5,177 bases of DNA, taken from NCBI GenBank assembly GCA_003446375.1, contig DMAW01000125.1, positions 1 through 5,177 of the forward strand, in the 5' to 3' direction. The first letter of the stretch is position 1; each line of letters opens with the position of its first letter. The position numbers and the translations under genes were made by a program. The notes under the pieces are model-generated. The model had not been told where the DNA came from, did not search any database, and saw nothing but the letters and a program-made list of their open reading frames with translations. This document shows, piece after piece, positions 1 through 5,177 of this stretch. This stretch comes from Eubacteriaceae bacterium. GTDB taxonomy: Bacteria > Bacillota > Clostridia > Eubacteriales > Alkalibacteraceae.

Positions 1-60
1 GCAGTTTACTTGCGTAAATGAGCAGCGAAAATGATTGGATGAAGCCGCCCTGTCGAGGAT
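1..60. other. Gene-free flank of higher GC, possibly outside the island
   Basis: No gene can be supported here. The segment is about 48% GC, against about 22% in the next 60 bases, so it may belong to different DNA (host backbone or a neighbouring element). It contains a short inverted repeat, TTTAC-TTGC-GTAAA, at 5-18. Frame 1 reads six residues and a TGA at 19-21, which could be the tail of an upstream plus-strand gene, but this is too short to judge. Confidence 0.4.
51..58 (+). other. Candidate transposon terminus (TGTCGAGG)
   Basis: An octamer starting with TGTC sits at the composition step, just outside the first of three regularly spaced direct repeats. Elements of the Tn7/Tn5053 (TnsB/TniA) superfamily typically begin with TGT and carry several transposase-binding repeats inside the end, so this is the best candidate boundary visible. 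It is inference only: the opposite end, a target duplication and the transposase genes are not in the window, and the gap of about 15 bases to the first repeat is larger than in Tn7 itself. Confidence 0.2.
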
Positions 61-73
61 AAGTGATTAAAAG

Positions 74-97
74 TAATAAATTTTATGACAAAAGCTT
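74..97 (+). repeat. Direct repeat copy 1 (TAATAAATTTTATGACA, then AAGCTT)
   Basis: First of three copies. The 17-base core occupies 74-90 and the palindromic AAGCTT follows at 92-97. It starts 56 bases before copy 2. The three copies share TAATRAANNTTRTGACA in the same orientation. Confidence 0.6.
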
Positions 98-129
98 CAA
101 TTTTTATTTAGTTCGGCAAATATTAGAGT

Positions 130-151
130 TAATAAAGATTGTGACAAGCTT
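130..151 (+). repeat. Direct repeat copy 2 (TAATAAAGATTGTGACA, then AAGCTT)
   Basis: Second copy. The core is at 130-146, and AAGCTT at 146-151 overlaps its last base. It differs from copy 1 at three core positions: the two variable positions and the R in TTRTGACA. It starts 55 bases before copy 3, so neighbouring copies are offset by about 5.3 DNA turns rather than a whole number. Confidence 0.6.
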
Positions 152-184
152 TACAAAGGTTAGTTTTAAGCTAAAAATCACCTA

Positions 185-211
185 TAATGAAAATTGTGAC
201 AGAGAAAGCTT
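185..211 (+). repeat. Direct repeat copy 3 (TAATGAAAATTGTGACA, then AAGCTT)
   Basis: Third and innermost copy. The core is at 185-201, and AAGCTT at 206-211 is displaced four to five bases further from the core than in the other copies. It lies about 60 bases beyond the stop codon of the ABC ATPase gene, so it is downstream of the operon rather than in its promoter. Confidence 0.6.
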
Positions 212-232
212 TATGTTTAAAAAGCTCACTCT
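201..232. repeat. Imperfect inverted repeat downstream of the operon
   Basis: AGAG and AGCTTT (201-204, 207-212) pair with AAAGCT and CTCT (221-226, 229-232) around an 8-base loop, with a 2x2 mismatch between the two stem parts. It lies past the end of the minus-strand operon, so it could act as a weak transcript end. There is no run of U after it on the minus strand and the stem is AT-rich, so an intrinsic terminator is not convincing. It overlaps repeat copy 3 and may instead be part of a binding site. Confidence 0.3.
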
Positions 233-269
233 AATACACTCTGAGTATGTAAGAGTTTTGCTATGCCTT

Positions 270-2201
270 TTAGGCCTTGTCTGCCAAATTAGCATCACTT
301 ATCAACCCTTTTTCGCCGTATTTTTCAGTCTTATCAAATCTTTTTACCAAAAAATAATCACCTTCCCTCAAAGATGTAGCAAGATCATTGTCAACTACGA
401 TTATTTGATAACGTTCCTTTGATGCAACCTCATTTAAATCAACCATTGATTTATAAATCTGTTCGTAAATAGCTGGATCTGATAGGCTGCTATCATCTCC
501 ATCTTCCCTTGAATATTTCCCTATATTTTGTCCTGGAGTATCCAATAATAAAGTTGTTGGTAAGTATCCTCCATTCTCAAGGAGGTATTTTAATCTAGAA
601 ATGTACAAGTACACCGACATTAAAGTCCTAACACCACCCGATGAGATTTTAGAGTAAGTTCTTTCTCTAAAGTTAGGCATAAACTTTTTGTCTATAGAGG
701 AACCGTAAATCCTGGTCAACTTAGAGTCATTCATTAGCTTTTTATAATGCACAGAAAGCTTCTCAATTATATCGTCTGTAGATACTAATTGAGACTCTAC
801 TCGTTTAAAATCAGTTTTTAGCTTTCCAATATGGATTTCTTTACTTCTAATTCTTGAATAAATATCTTCAAGCTTTTGAACTAACTTTGAATTTCTTTCA
901 AGCTCTACAAGTCTCCCGGATAACGAGCGCCTTACAGCCTCTGCCCTTGAAACCATTTCAATTATTGGAGATAGTGATTCTAAATTATTCTGTTCAAAGT
1001 CATACCTAACTTTGCTTAATAGATCCTTCCTTTCAGTAATATTTTTATCTAATAAATTAAGATCCGACTTGATTTTATCAATTGCCTTAGAACAACCAGA
1101 CAGTCTATTTTTTATGGAGCGTTGCTCAAATTCCAGTTGTTCATTAGTTAGAACCTCATCATCTAGTTTTATAGCACCACTACATGTAGGACAACTTACT
1201 TCTTTTTGGGTTAGCTCATGAATACTTAACGAATTCCTCAATATAAGTGAATCTTTAATACAACTAAGATCCTTTTCGTAAGAAGCCTTGAGTCGTTTAT
1301 AGTCGGATAGTTTTGCTTTTTTTGCATACCTTTTGTTTTCTAGCTCCTGAATACTTTCAGCTAACACTTTTATTTCTACGCTGAAATCATCTGAAGTAGA
1401 TGAAGCAATTTTACTATTTGTTTTTAGTAACCTGATTTCTTCATCAACAGCTTCTAATTCCACTTTCAGCTTAACTACATCTTCACCTGAGTTTACTTTA
1501 GAGTTAGTTGCAGATAAAAACTCATCAATAGACTTTGCTTTGCTGCTAAGTGCTTTAAAAGCTTCTGCCTCTTTTTTTATTTCCTCATTCAATTGCGCTA
1601 ACTGATCATCATGGACACCATAAACAAACTTTTGTACTTCTACATTTCTGTTGAATAAAGGACCATTAGCTAAATCCATTAAATTGTCACTTGCGACACG
1701 CTTTTGTTTTAAATGAATTAGCTTCATTAAATCTCGAAAGCTCAATCGACTACTATTAGAGTCATCTTTGTATTTTGACTGTTTAAGCTTTACTTTTGGT
1801 ATATCTAAGTAATCAAGTAATATATCTGAAATCCAACCATCAGGCTCTTGACCTTCAGACGAAGCAGAACACAATAATGGATAATGCTCATTAATATTTG
1901 CATAGCAACATTCATAAACTTTAATTAGATTGACTTTATCTCCTAAAACTCGGTTTAAAGTTATTACTTTTTGGTTGATTGAAACCTCTAAAACAACACT
2001 TCTACCGTATAGTTTGATTTCGTCATTATCTAAGTCACCAAACTTACCACCTAAAGCAAAATCGATCAGATTAAGAATGCTAGATTTACCCGAATCAAGA
2101 TCTCCCCAAATCAAATTCAACCCAGATTCAAATGTACATCGATATTCACGCTCAACACCTACTATTATTAGCTTTTTAAATTCCATTTTTATTTTATTCA
2201 T
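270..2201 (-). CDS. ABC-3C system ATPase, DUF2326-type, RecN/Rad50-like with zinc hook
   Basis: This 643-aa protein is an SMC/RecN/Rad50-like ABC ATPase and the presumed sensor or motor of an ABC-three-component system. Visible parts: Walker A GDLDSGKSS at residues 33-41; long charged coiled-coil arms at about 200-335 and 355-490; a CPTC zinc-hook motif (C337, C340) at the apex; a degenerate signature ISSGGV at 519-524; Walker B LLLDTPG at 551-557; and a D-loop/switch strand QIIVVDND at 599-606. The usual Walker B glutamate is replaced by T555, giving the DTPG form that I recall as usual in DUF2326-like proteins. The ATG at 2201 overlaps the upstream stop as ATGA and has GGAG five bases before it, which favours it over the ATG at codon 6. 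By family analogy it is a cytoplasmic dimer that binds nucleic acid. That role is inferred. The fold is certain and the ABC-3C assignment is likely. Confidence 0.88.
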   Translation of the reverse strand: MNKIKMEFKKLIIVGVEREYRCTFESGLNLIWGDLDSGKSSILNLIDFALGGKFGDLDNDEIKLYGRSVVLEVSINQKVITLNRVLGDKVNLIKVYECCYANINEHYPLLCSASSEGQEPDGWISDILLDYLDIPKVKLKQSKYKDDSNSSRLSFRDLMKLIHLKQKRVASDNLMDLANGPLFNRNVEVQKFVYGVHDDQLAQLNEEIKKEAEAFKALSSKAKSIDEFLSATNSKVNSGEDVVKLKVELEAVDEEIRLLKTNSKIASSTSDDFSVEIKVLAESIQELENKRYAKKAKLSDYKRLKASYEKDLSCIKDSLILRNSLSIHELTQKEVSCPTCSGAIKLDDEVLTNEQLEFEQRSIKNRLSGCSKAIDKIKSDLNLLDKNITERKDLLSKVRYDFEQNNLESLSPIIEMVSRAEAVRRSLSGRLVELERNSKLVQKLEDIYSRIRSKEIHIGKLKTDFKRVESQLVSTDDIIEKLSVHYKKLMNDSKLTRIYGSSIDKKFMPNFRERTYSKISSGGVRTLMSVYLYISRLKYLLENGGYLPTTLLLDTPGQNIGKYSREDGDDSSLSDPAIYEQIYKSMVDLNEVASKERYQIIVVDNDLATSLREGDYFLVKRFDKTEKYGEKGLISDANLADKA

Positions 2202-2656
2202 GAATTCTCCGATACAAGTCTTATGAGTTTGCTTTCGTTTAGTGCTGCGAGCTTCTTCAAGATCGATAAATTCTTATCTAAGAATTCTGATGAAGACTTG
2301 AAGTCAAGTAGTTCAAGAGCCTCAATCATGCCTTCATCATTGAGACGAACCTTTTTAGACTCAGTCAAAAGTAAAAAAGGTATTATTGCATCACTCTTGT
2401 TTTTGATATCAGAAAATTGATAACCATTTTCATAAAGATCCTGTTGGTAACCATATACACTACCTAAATCCATAGCATTTGAGATTTTCTTTAAAAGTAT
2501 TGGATTATTAACAATCAAATACAACAACTCTAACTTCTCTAGAGTCAAAATGTTTCGTCCACTCCTATTTTTAGATAAATTATGAATTAGAAATGATACT
2601 AAAAAAACTCTATAAAACCTTTCGTATCTATAATCAAACAAATTACCTGACCTCAT
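2198..2656 (-). CDS. Small middle component of the ABC-3C operon (hypothetical)
   Basis: This is a 152-aa soluble, mostly helical protein with no catalytic motif, signal peptide or membrane segment that I can see. The segment LTLEKLELLYLIVNNPILL (about 38-55), followed by a basic and acidic region ending LTESKKVRLNDEGMIEALELL (about 97-117), has the look of a winged-helix-like fold and of the middle components of ABC-3C systems, which are defined chiefly by position between effector and ATPase. The ATG at 2656 overlaps the end of the hydrolase gene by 14 bases. A TTG two codons upstream (2662) is an alternative start, and neither has a clear ribosome-binding site, so translation probably depends on coupling. 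Its stop overlaps the ATPase start as ATGA. Expected role: a regulatory adaptor linking ATPase and effector. This call rests mainly on gene context. Confidence 0.7.
   Translation of the reverse strand: MRSGNLFDYRYERFYRVFLVSFLIHNLSKNRSGRNILTLEKLELLYLIVNNPILLKKISNAMDLGSVYGYQQDLYENGYQFSDIKNKSDAIIPFLLLTESKKVRLNDEGMIEALELLDFKSSSEFLDKNLSILKKLAALNESKLIRLVSENS
2207..2210 (-). promoter_or_regulatory. Ribosome binding site of the ABC ATPase gene
   Basis: GGAG lies five bases upstream of the ATG at 2201, inside the last codons of the middle-component gene. It fixes the ATPase start at the ATGA overlap and fits coupled translation. Confidence 0.6.
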
Positions 2657-3845
2657 TTTCAATTGAGTCTATTGTTACACTATCACACCAATTTACATCC
2701 AAGTTTAATCGATTAGACTCCTGATGCAGAATTCCTTTTTTATGGAGAAAATTGAGGTACTCCACAAGGCAATCTAAAGAACTTTTGTCTAATTCAACTA
2801 TTTTACTATGAATCTCTTTAACAACTTCACTATTTGATTTCACTCCTTTGCAGGAGCTATAGGTTCTGTACAGACTTATAATTTTACTTCTAAGTTCTTT
2901 AAAAACCTCTAGTTCATTTTTTTTAGCAGATTTCATAATAAGCTCTGCATGGAAAAAAGACTCTTTCGCATCTTCTATTAGTCTTTCTTCGATGGAGGCT
3001 AATACCATTTTAATGACAAAAATTTCCTTATCGTATGAGTGTACATCTGATTCATATTCAACTTGGGTTAATTTTTTTTGTCTATGGGTATGAAGTATCT
3101 CCTCTAGGTATTTGCTTACTACTTTGCAAGTTAAATCATTTGAATCTAATGGCTTGCAAATTTCACTGTGACTAACTTGTAATGTTTTAGATTTGAACCT
3201 TTTCACCGTATTCGGGGTAGCACTTAATTTTCCAACACATTCGTCATGCTGAGCTTCAACGTAGTAGCTTTTTGGTAAGTCATCAAAGCTATCAACCCAA
3301 AGATCATTTAATGTCGTCATATCTTCATTTAATGGTTGTAGTTCTTTAGCATTTACATTAATAGGGCCAAGGATTACAGCTGGAAATGCTCCTCTGTGAG
3401 GTGTAGCCAAAGAAATATATCCAATTACAGGTATTTGGATATCTTCATATTCTTCAGCTATGTGATTCAATATAAAGTTTTTTCCAATAAGCCCGCCCAT
3501 ACTATGGCAAACAAATATTATACTGTCATAGTTTGCACTTTCGACTTCCAGAAATGTAGCCAGCGAGTTTGTTAGTGAATTTATGGATGAGTTTTTTCTA
3601 ATTTTTGGTTTATTAAAATTTAATCCTGGAAATTTATTAATTAAACCTACAAATGATCTCCCCAAAACATTTTGAGTAAGATTTATAATTTTTGTAAAGT
3701 AGTCAAACTCAATTACATCAATTTGATCGCTTATTTTGCTATCGGCTTGCAGTAATTCAGAAAAACTAGCTCCACTTTCATCATTAACCCAAGTCCCCTC
3801 CCCACCAGTGAGACCATGAATCATAACGACAAGAGTTTTACTCAT
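2643..3845 (-). CDS. Alpha/beta-hydrolase (lipase-like) effector with ABC-3C C-terminal domain
   Basis: This is a 400-aa cytoplasmic protein in two parts. Residues 1-250 form an alpha/beta-hydrolase of the DUF676/PGAP1-like lipase type: oxyanion strand VVMIHGLTGG (6-15), nucleophile elbow CHSMGG with Ser115, probable acid Asp201 in QHDECVG, and probable catalytic His226 in SHSEICKP. The usual first Gly of GxSxG is Cys113. Residues 255-380 are helical and charged (for example YRTYSSCKGVKSNSEVVKEIHSKIVE at 326-351) and resemble the C-terminal domain that tethers effectors in ABC-3C systems. It is first in the operon, followed by the middle protein and ATPase. By analogy, ATPase activation would release ester, perhaps phospholipid, hydrolysis. 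The substrate is unknown. The start at 3845 is preferred because AGGGAA lies nine bases upstream and the strand begins directly after it; an in-frame ATG at 3863 (406 aa) has no ribosome-binding site. Confidence 0.85.
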   Translation of the reverse strand: MSKTLVVMIHGLTGGEGTWVNDESGASFSELLQADSKISDQIDVIEFDYFTKIINLTQNVLGRSFVGLINKFPGLNFNKPKIRKNSSINSLTNSLATFLEVESANYDSIIFVCHSMGGLIGKNFILNHIAEEYEDIQIPVIGYISLATPHRGAFPAVILGPINVNAKELQPLNEDMTTLNDLWVDSFDDLPKSYYVEAQHDECVGKLSATPNTVKRFKSKTLQVSHSEICKPLDSNDLTCKVVSKYLEEILHTHRQKKLTQVEYESDVHSYDKEIFVIKMVLASIEERLIEDAKESFFHAELIMKSAKKNELEVFKELRSKIISLYRTYSSCKGVKSNSEVVKEIHSKIVELDKSSLDCLVEYLNFLHKKGILHQESNRLNLDVNWCDSVTIDSIENEVR

Positions 3846-3983
3846 TTGATTAGCTTCCCTCATATAGTAATGCTAGGTATTGCTAATACAAAGTGCATCC
3901 CAGCTAATTAATTTACTCTTTAGCATCAATAAAATATCATACACTAAATATAAGGGAAAACATGTAAGTTATCAGAGACATTT
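3846..3983 (-). promoter_or_regulatory. Upstream region of the ABC-3C operon, cut off by the IS
   Basis: This AT-rich stretch is all that remains between the IS end and the first gene. The best -10-like hexamer is TATGAT at 3936-3941, preceded directly by TG, but no good -35 sits 16-18 bases before it (the nearest, TTACAT at 3962-3967, is 20 away). A second possibility, GATAAC at 3968-3973, pairs at 18 bases with TTGGGG at 3992-3997 inside the IS end, which would make a hybrid promoter. No clear operator palindrome was seen. Confidence 0.35.
3855..3860 (-). promoter_or_regulatory. Ribosome binding site of the hydrolase gene
   Basis: AGGGAA lies nine bases upstream of the ATG at 3845 and overlaps the codons after the alternative ATG at 3863. 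It is the reason for choosing the shorter start. Confidence 0.5.
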
Positions 3984-4021
3984 TGACCTTTCCCCAAGAT
4001 TAGTACCAATCCCTTAATGAG
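3984..4021 (+). repeat. Inner terminal region of the IS (left inverted repeat)
   Basis: It begins TGACCTTTCCCCAAGATTAG, a TG-starting end of the kind found in IS3-family elements, directly after an ATTT that would be the four-base target copy if the element duplicated its target. Its partner lies mostly outside the window, so the exact repeat length is not measurable. The orfB stop codon is about ten bases further in. Confidence 0.55.
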
Positions 4022-4031
4022 ATTTTCCAAC

Positions 4032-4846
4032 TTATGCTGCTTGCTTGGCATACGCAACAGGCGGCATATAGTTCAGTGAACTATGAGGGTGAACATGGTT
4101 GTAGTGTTCACGCCATAGCTCGATTTCGTATCTGGCTTCGTCCAAAGTTCTGAACCAATGCTGATTCAGACATTCATTCCTGAATTTGCCATTAAGGCTT
4201 TCCACAAAGGCATTTTTCGTCGACTTCCCTGGCTGGATAAAGCCCAGTGTTACGCCCGTTTCCTTACTCCAGAAGAACATTGCCTTACTGGTAAATTCTG
4301 TCCCGTTGTCACAGGTAACCTTGTTGGGTTTGCCACGCTCTTCCATCAACAGATCCTGGAATCTTGAGACCTGTCTGCCACTGATGGATACAGAGACTAA
4401 TTGACCGACCATTTCCCTCGAATAATCATCCACGACATTCAGTATCCGAAAGCGCCGATTACTGCTGAGTTGGTCTGACACAAAATCCATCGACCAACGC
4501 TGATTGGGTACAATTGGCACCTCTATGGGCTGTCTTGGTCGAGTTAGCTTCTTGCGTTTCTTAGTCCTGACCAGCAAACCTTCCTCTATGCATAGCCGAT
4601 AGGTTCGTTTACGATTTTGCACCCAACCTTCGCCTTTGAGCAAACCATGCAGCATCAGATACCCATAGCGAGAATATTCGTCGCCAGCGCCTTCAGCCGC
4701 TGCCAGAGCTCTTTGTCAGCCTTTAGTTTGCACTGATAGCGAAACGCAGTCCGGCTCAGCCCAGCCAGCTTACAGGCCACACGCTCACTGAAGCTAAAAC
4801 CTTCAATCAAGCGTTGAGCAACAGTTTTTTGCCGCTGACGTTACCA
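4032..4846 (-). pseudogene. IS3-family transposase orfB, frameshifted
   Basis: The catalytic part of the transposase is open from 4655 to the stop at 4032 (207 codons from an internal ATG): D57 in WSMDFVSD, D116 in TCDNGTEF and E152 in NAFVESLNGKF, with 35 residues between the last two, and an rve core ending in HPHSSLNYMPPVAYAKQ. The N-terminal HTH part (RQRQKTVAQRLIEGFSFSERV, then ACKLAGLSRTAFRY) is present at about 4840-4682 in another frame. That frame ends where EYSRYGYLMLHGLL should continue, implying loss of one base near 4679-4682. A second break near 4831-4838 puts this N-terminal part out of phase with the expected -1 frameshift product (GCGGCAAAAA, where a form with an extra AACGG would restore VTSAERQKT). 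The DDE residues survive, but a full protein cannot be made. Confidence 0.85.
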
Positions 4847-5100
4847 CTTTTTTGACCGCATATCCTTCATGGCTTCGACTTCCAACATTTTGTCGGCCAG
4901 CATCTTTTGAGCTTGTTGTTCTCAGCCTCCAATTCTCTCAGCCGCTTCGCTTCGTTCACTTCCAACCCCGAATACTTACTACGCTAGTAGAATGTACCCG
5001 TGGATATACCCATTTCACGGCAAATGTCATCGACTTTTGCCCCTGCCTCATGCTGTTTGATGGCCTTGATGATTTGTTCTTCGGTGTAACGTTTCTTCAT
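4841..5100 (-). pseudogene. IS3-family orfA (HTH_Tnp_1), nonsense and frameshift
   Basis: From the ATG at 5100 it reads MKKRYTEEQIIKAIKQHEAG and continues through the helix-turn-helix DDICREMGIS, as in DNA-binding OrfA proteins of the IS3 family. A TAG at 4984-4986 interrupts it after GTFY, where family members have one or two residues ending in W before RSKY. Reading through, the leucine-zipper part (EAKRLRELEAENNKLK) is followed by a frameshift in the A4 run at 4905-4908; one more A would restore KKMLADKMLEVEAMKD and the normal end RSKKW-stop at 4841-4843. The truncated product is about 38 aa. Relatives are about 87 aa. It is almost certainly inactive. Confidence 0.85.
4847..4853 (-). other. 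Relic of the A AAA AAG programmed -1 frameshift site
   Basis: Just before the TGG-TAA end of orfA the minus strand reads AAAAAAG. In the IS3 family this slippery heptamer produces the OrfAB fusion transposase by -1 slippage. Here the -1 frame runs only VVTSAAKNCCSTLD before a stop, so the fusion cannot form. Confidence 0.6.
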
Positions 5101-5177
5101 GTTGAGATCTCAATTGGCTCTAAATAGCTATTCCTAAATGTAGGTCACTGGCCTCATTAGGCATCATCATGCTAGAA
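5101..5177 (-). other. IS leader and outer end, truncated by the window edge
   Basis: Noncoding sequence upstream of orfA. It should hold the IS promoter and most of the outer inverted repeat. CCTAATGAGG (reverse complement of 5151-5160) resembles CTTAATGAGA at the inner end, which suggests that the true terminus lies roughly 15-20 bases past 5177. No certain promoter hexamers were identified. Confidence 0.45.

Larger units (their letters stand above)
3984..5177 (-). mobile_element. Decayed IS3-family insertion sequence (IS407-like), outer end beyond the window
   Basis: The element has an orfA/orfB pair on the minus strand, an A-rich frameshift site between them, and a DDE transposase with D-D-35-E spacing, all typical of the IS3 family. 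WSMDFVSD and the KKW end of orfA suggest the IS407 group. The inner end begins TGACCT at 3984. The outer end is not reached: the sequence at 5177 appears to be inside the terminal repeat, and both ends share TAATGAG (4015-4021 as read on plus; reverse complement of 5152-5158). GC is about 48%, well above the operon, so it is a separate arrival. Several frame breaks show that it cannot make its own transposase. The target duplication cannot be tested because one end is missing. Confidence 0.9.

Noticed and set aside
1..21. Six-residue plus-strand tail (AVYLRK then TGA)
   Set aside because: It could be the end of an upstream gene, but six codons give no evidence.
1..82. Open minus-strand frame reading YPRQGGFIQSFSLLIYASKL toward the window edge
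   Set aside because: It has no credible start codon or ribosome-binding site before the upstream stop at 83-85, and too little of it lies in the window to judge.
61..269. CRISPR array or iteron plasmid origin
   Set aside because: There are only three imperfect repeats with no spacer-like equal units for CRISPR, and there is no rep gene; 55-base spacing is wider than typical iterons at about 20-22.
265..275. GCCTTTTAGGC hairpin at the ATPase stop as a terminator
   Set aside because: The stem is only four base pairs and no U-tract follows on the minus strand.
63..422. 119-codon plus-strand open frame
   Set aside because: It runs across the repeat array and antisense into the end of the ATPase gene, has no ribosome-binding site or recognisable domain, and its AT-rich content explains the openness by chance.
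270..2201. ATPase as a housekeeping RecN or SMC repair protein
   Set aside because: The DTPG Walker B, the degenerate signature, the CPTC hook and the operon with a hydrolase and small middle gene do not fit RecN or SMC, and fit DUF2326/ABC-3C better.
4852..5127. 91-codon plus-strand open frame, and shorter plus-strand frames at 4158-4404, 1012-1221, 1930-2226 and 2223-2420
   Set aside because: All are antisense to genes whose protein motifs are clear, and none has a recognisable domain.

Overview
The window looks like an accessory island from an AT-rich, probably marine, gammaproteobacterium (Shewanella, Vibrio or Pseudoalteromonas type). That guess rests on base composition and the style of the IS3-family element, and no marker gene fixes the taxon. 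No tRNA, rRNA, CRISPR array or housekeeping gene was seen.

Layout. Bases 1-60 are about 48% GC and contain no gene I can support. At about 60 the composition drops sharply (61-120 is about 22% GC). A gene-free stretch of about 200 bases follows, holding three direct repeats (consensus TAATRAANNTTRTGACA, followed by AAGCTT) spaced 55-56 bases apart. This looks like a set of protein-binding sites, and its arrangement recalls the transposase-binding end of a Tn7/Tn5053-type transposon.

Bases 270-3845 hold a compact three-gene operon on the minus strand. Its genes overlap (14 bases, then ATGA). In transcription order they encode an alpha/beta-hydrolase (lipase-like) fused to a C-terminal helical domain, a small middle protein of 152 aa, and a 643-aa RecN/Rad50-like ABC ATPase of the DUF2326 type with a CxxC zinc-hook motif. 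This order and architecture match the ABC-three-component (ABC-3C) conflict systems predicted by comparative genomics. The likely reading is that the ATPase and middle protein sense a nucleic-acid or phage cue and unleash the hydrolase, possibly on membrane lipids, to arrest or kill the infected cell. The function is inferred, not shown.

From 3984 to the end of the window lies an IS3-family insertion sequence (IS407-like orfA/orfB, about 48% GC), in the same orientation as the operon and about 140 bases upstream of its first start codon. It is decayed: orfA has an in-frame stop and a one-base frameshift, and orfB is broken at two places. Its outer end lies just beyond the window. The IS may have separated the operon from its original upstream region, or may contribute part of a hybrid promoter.
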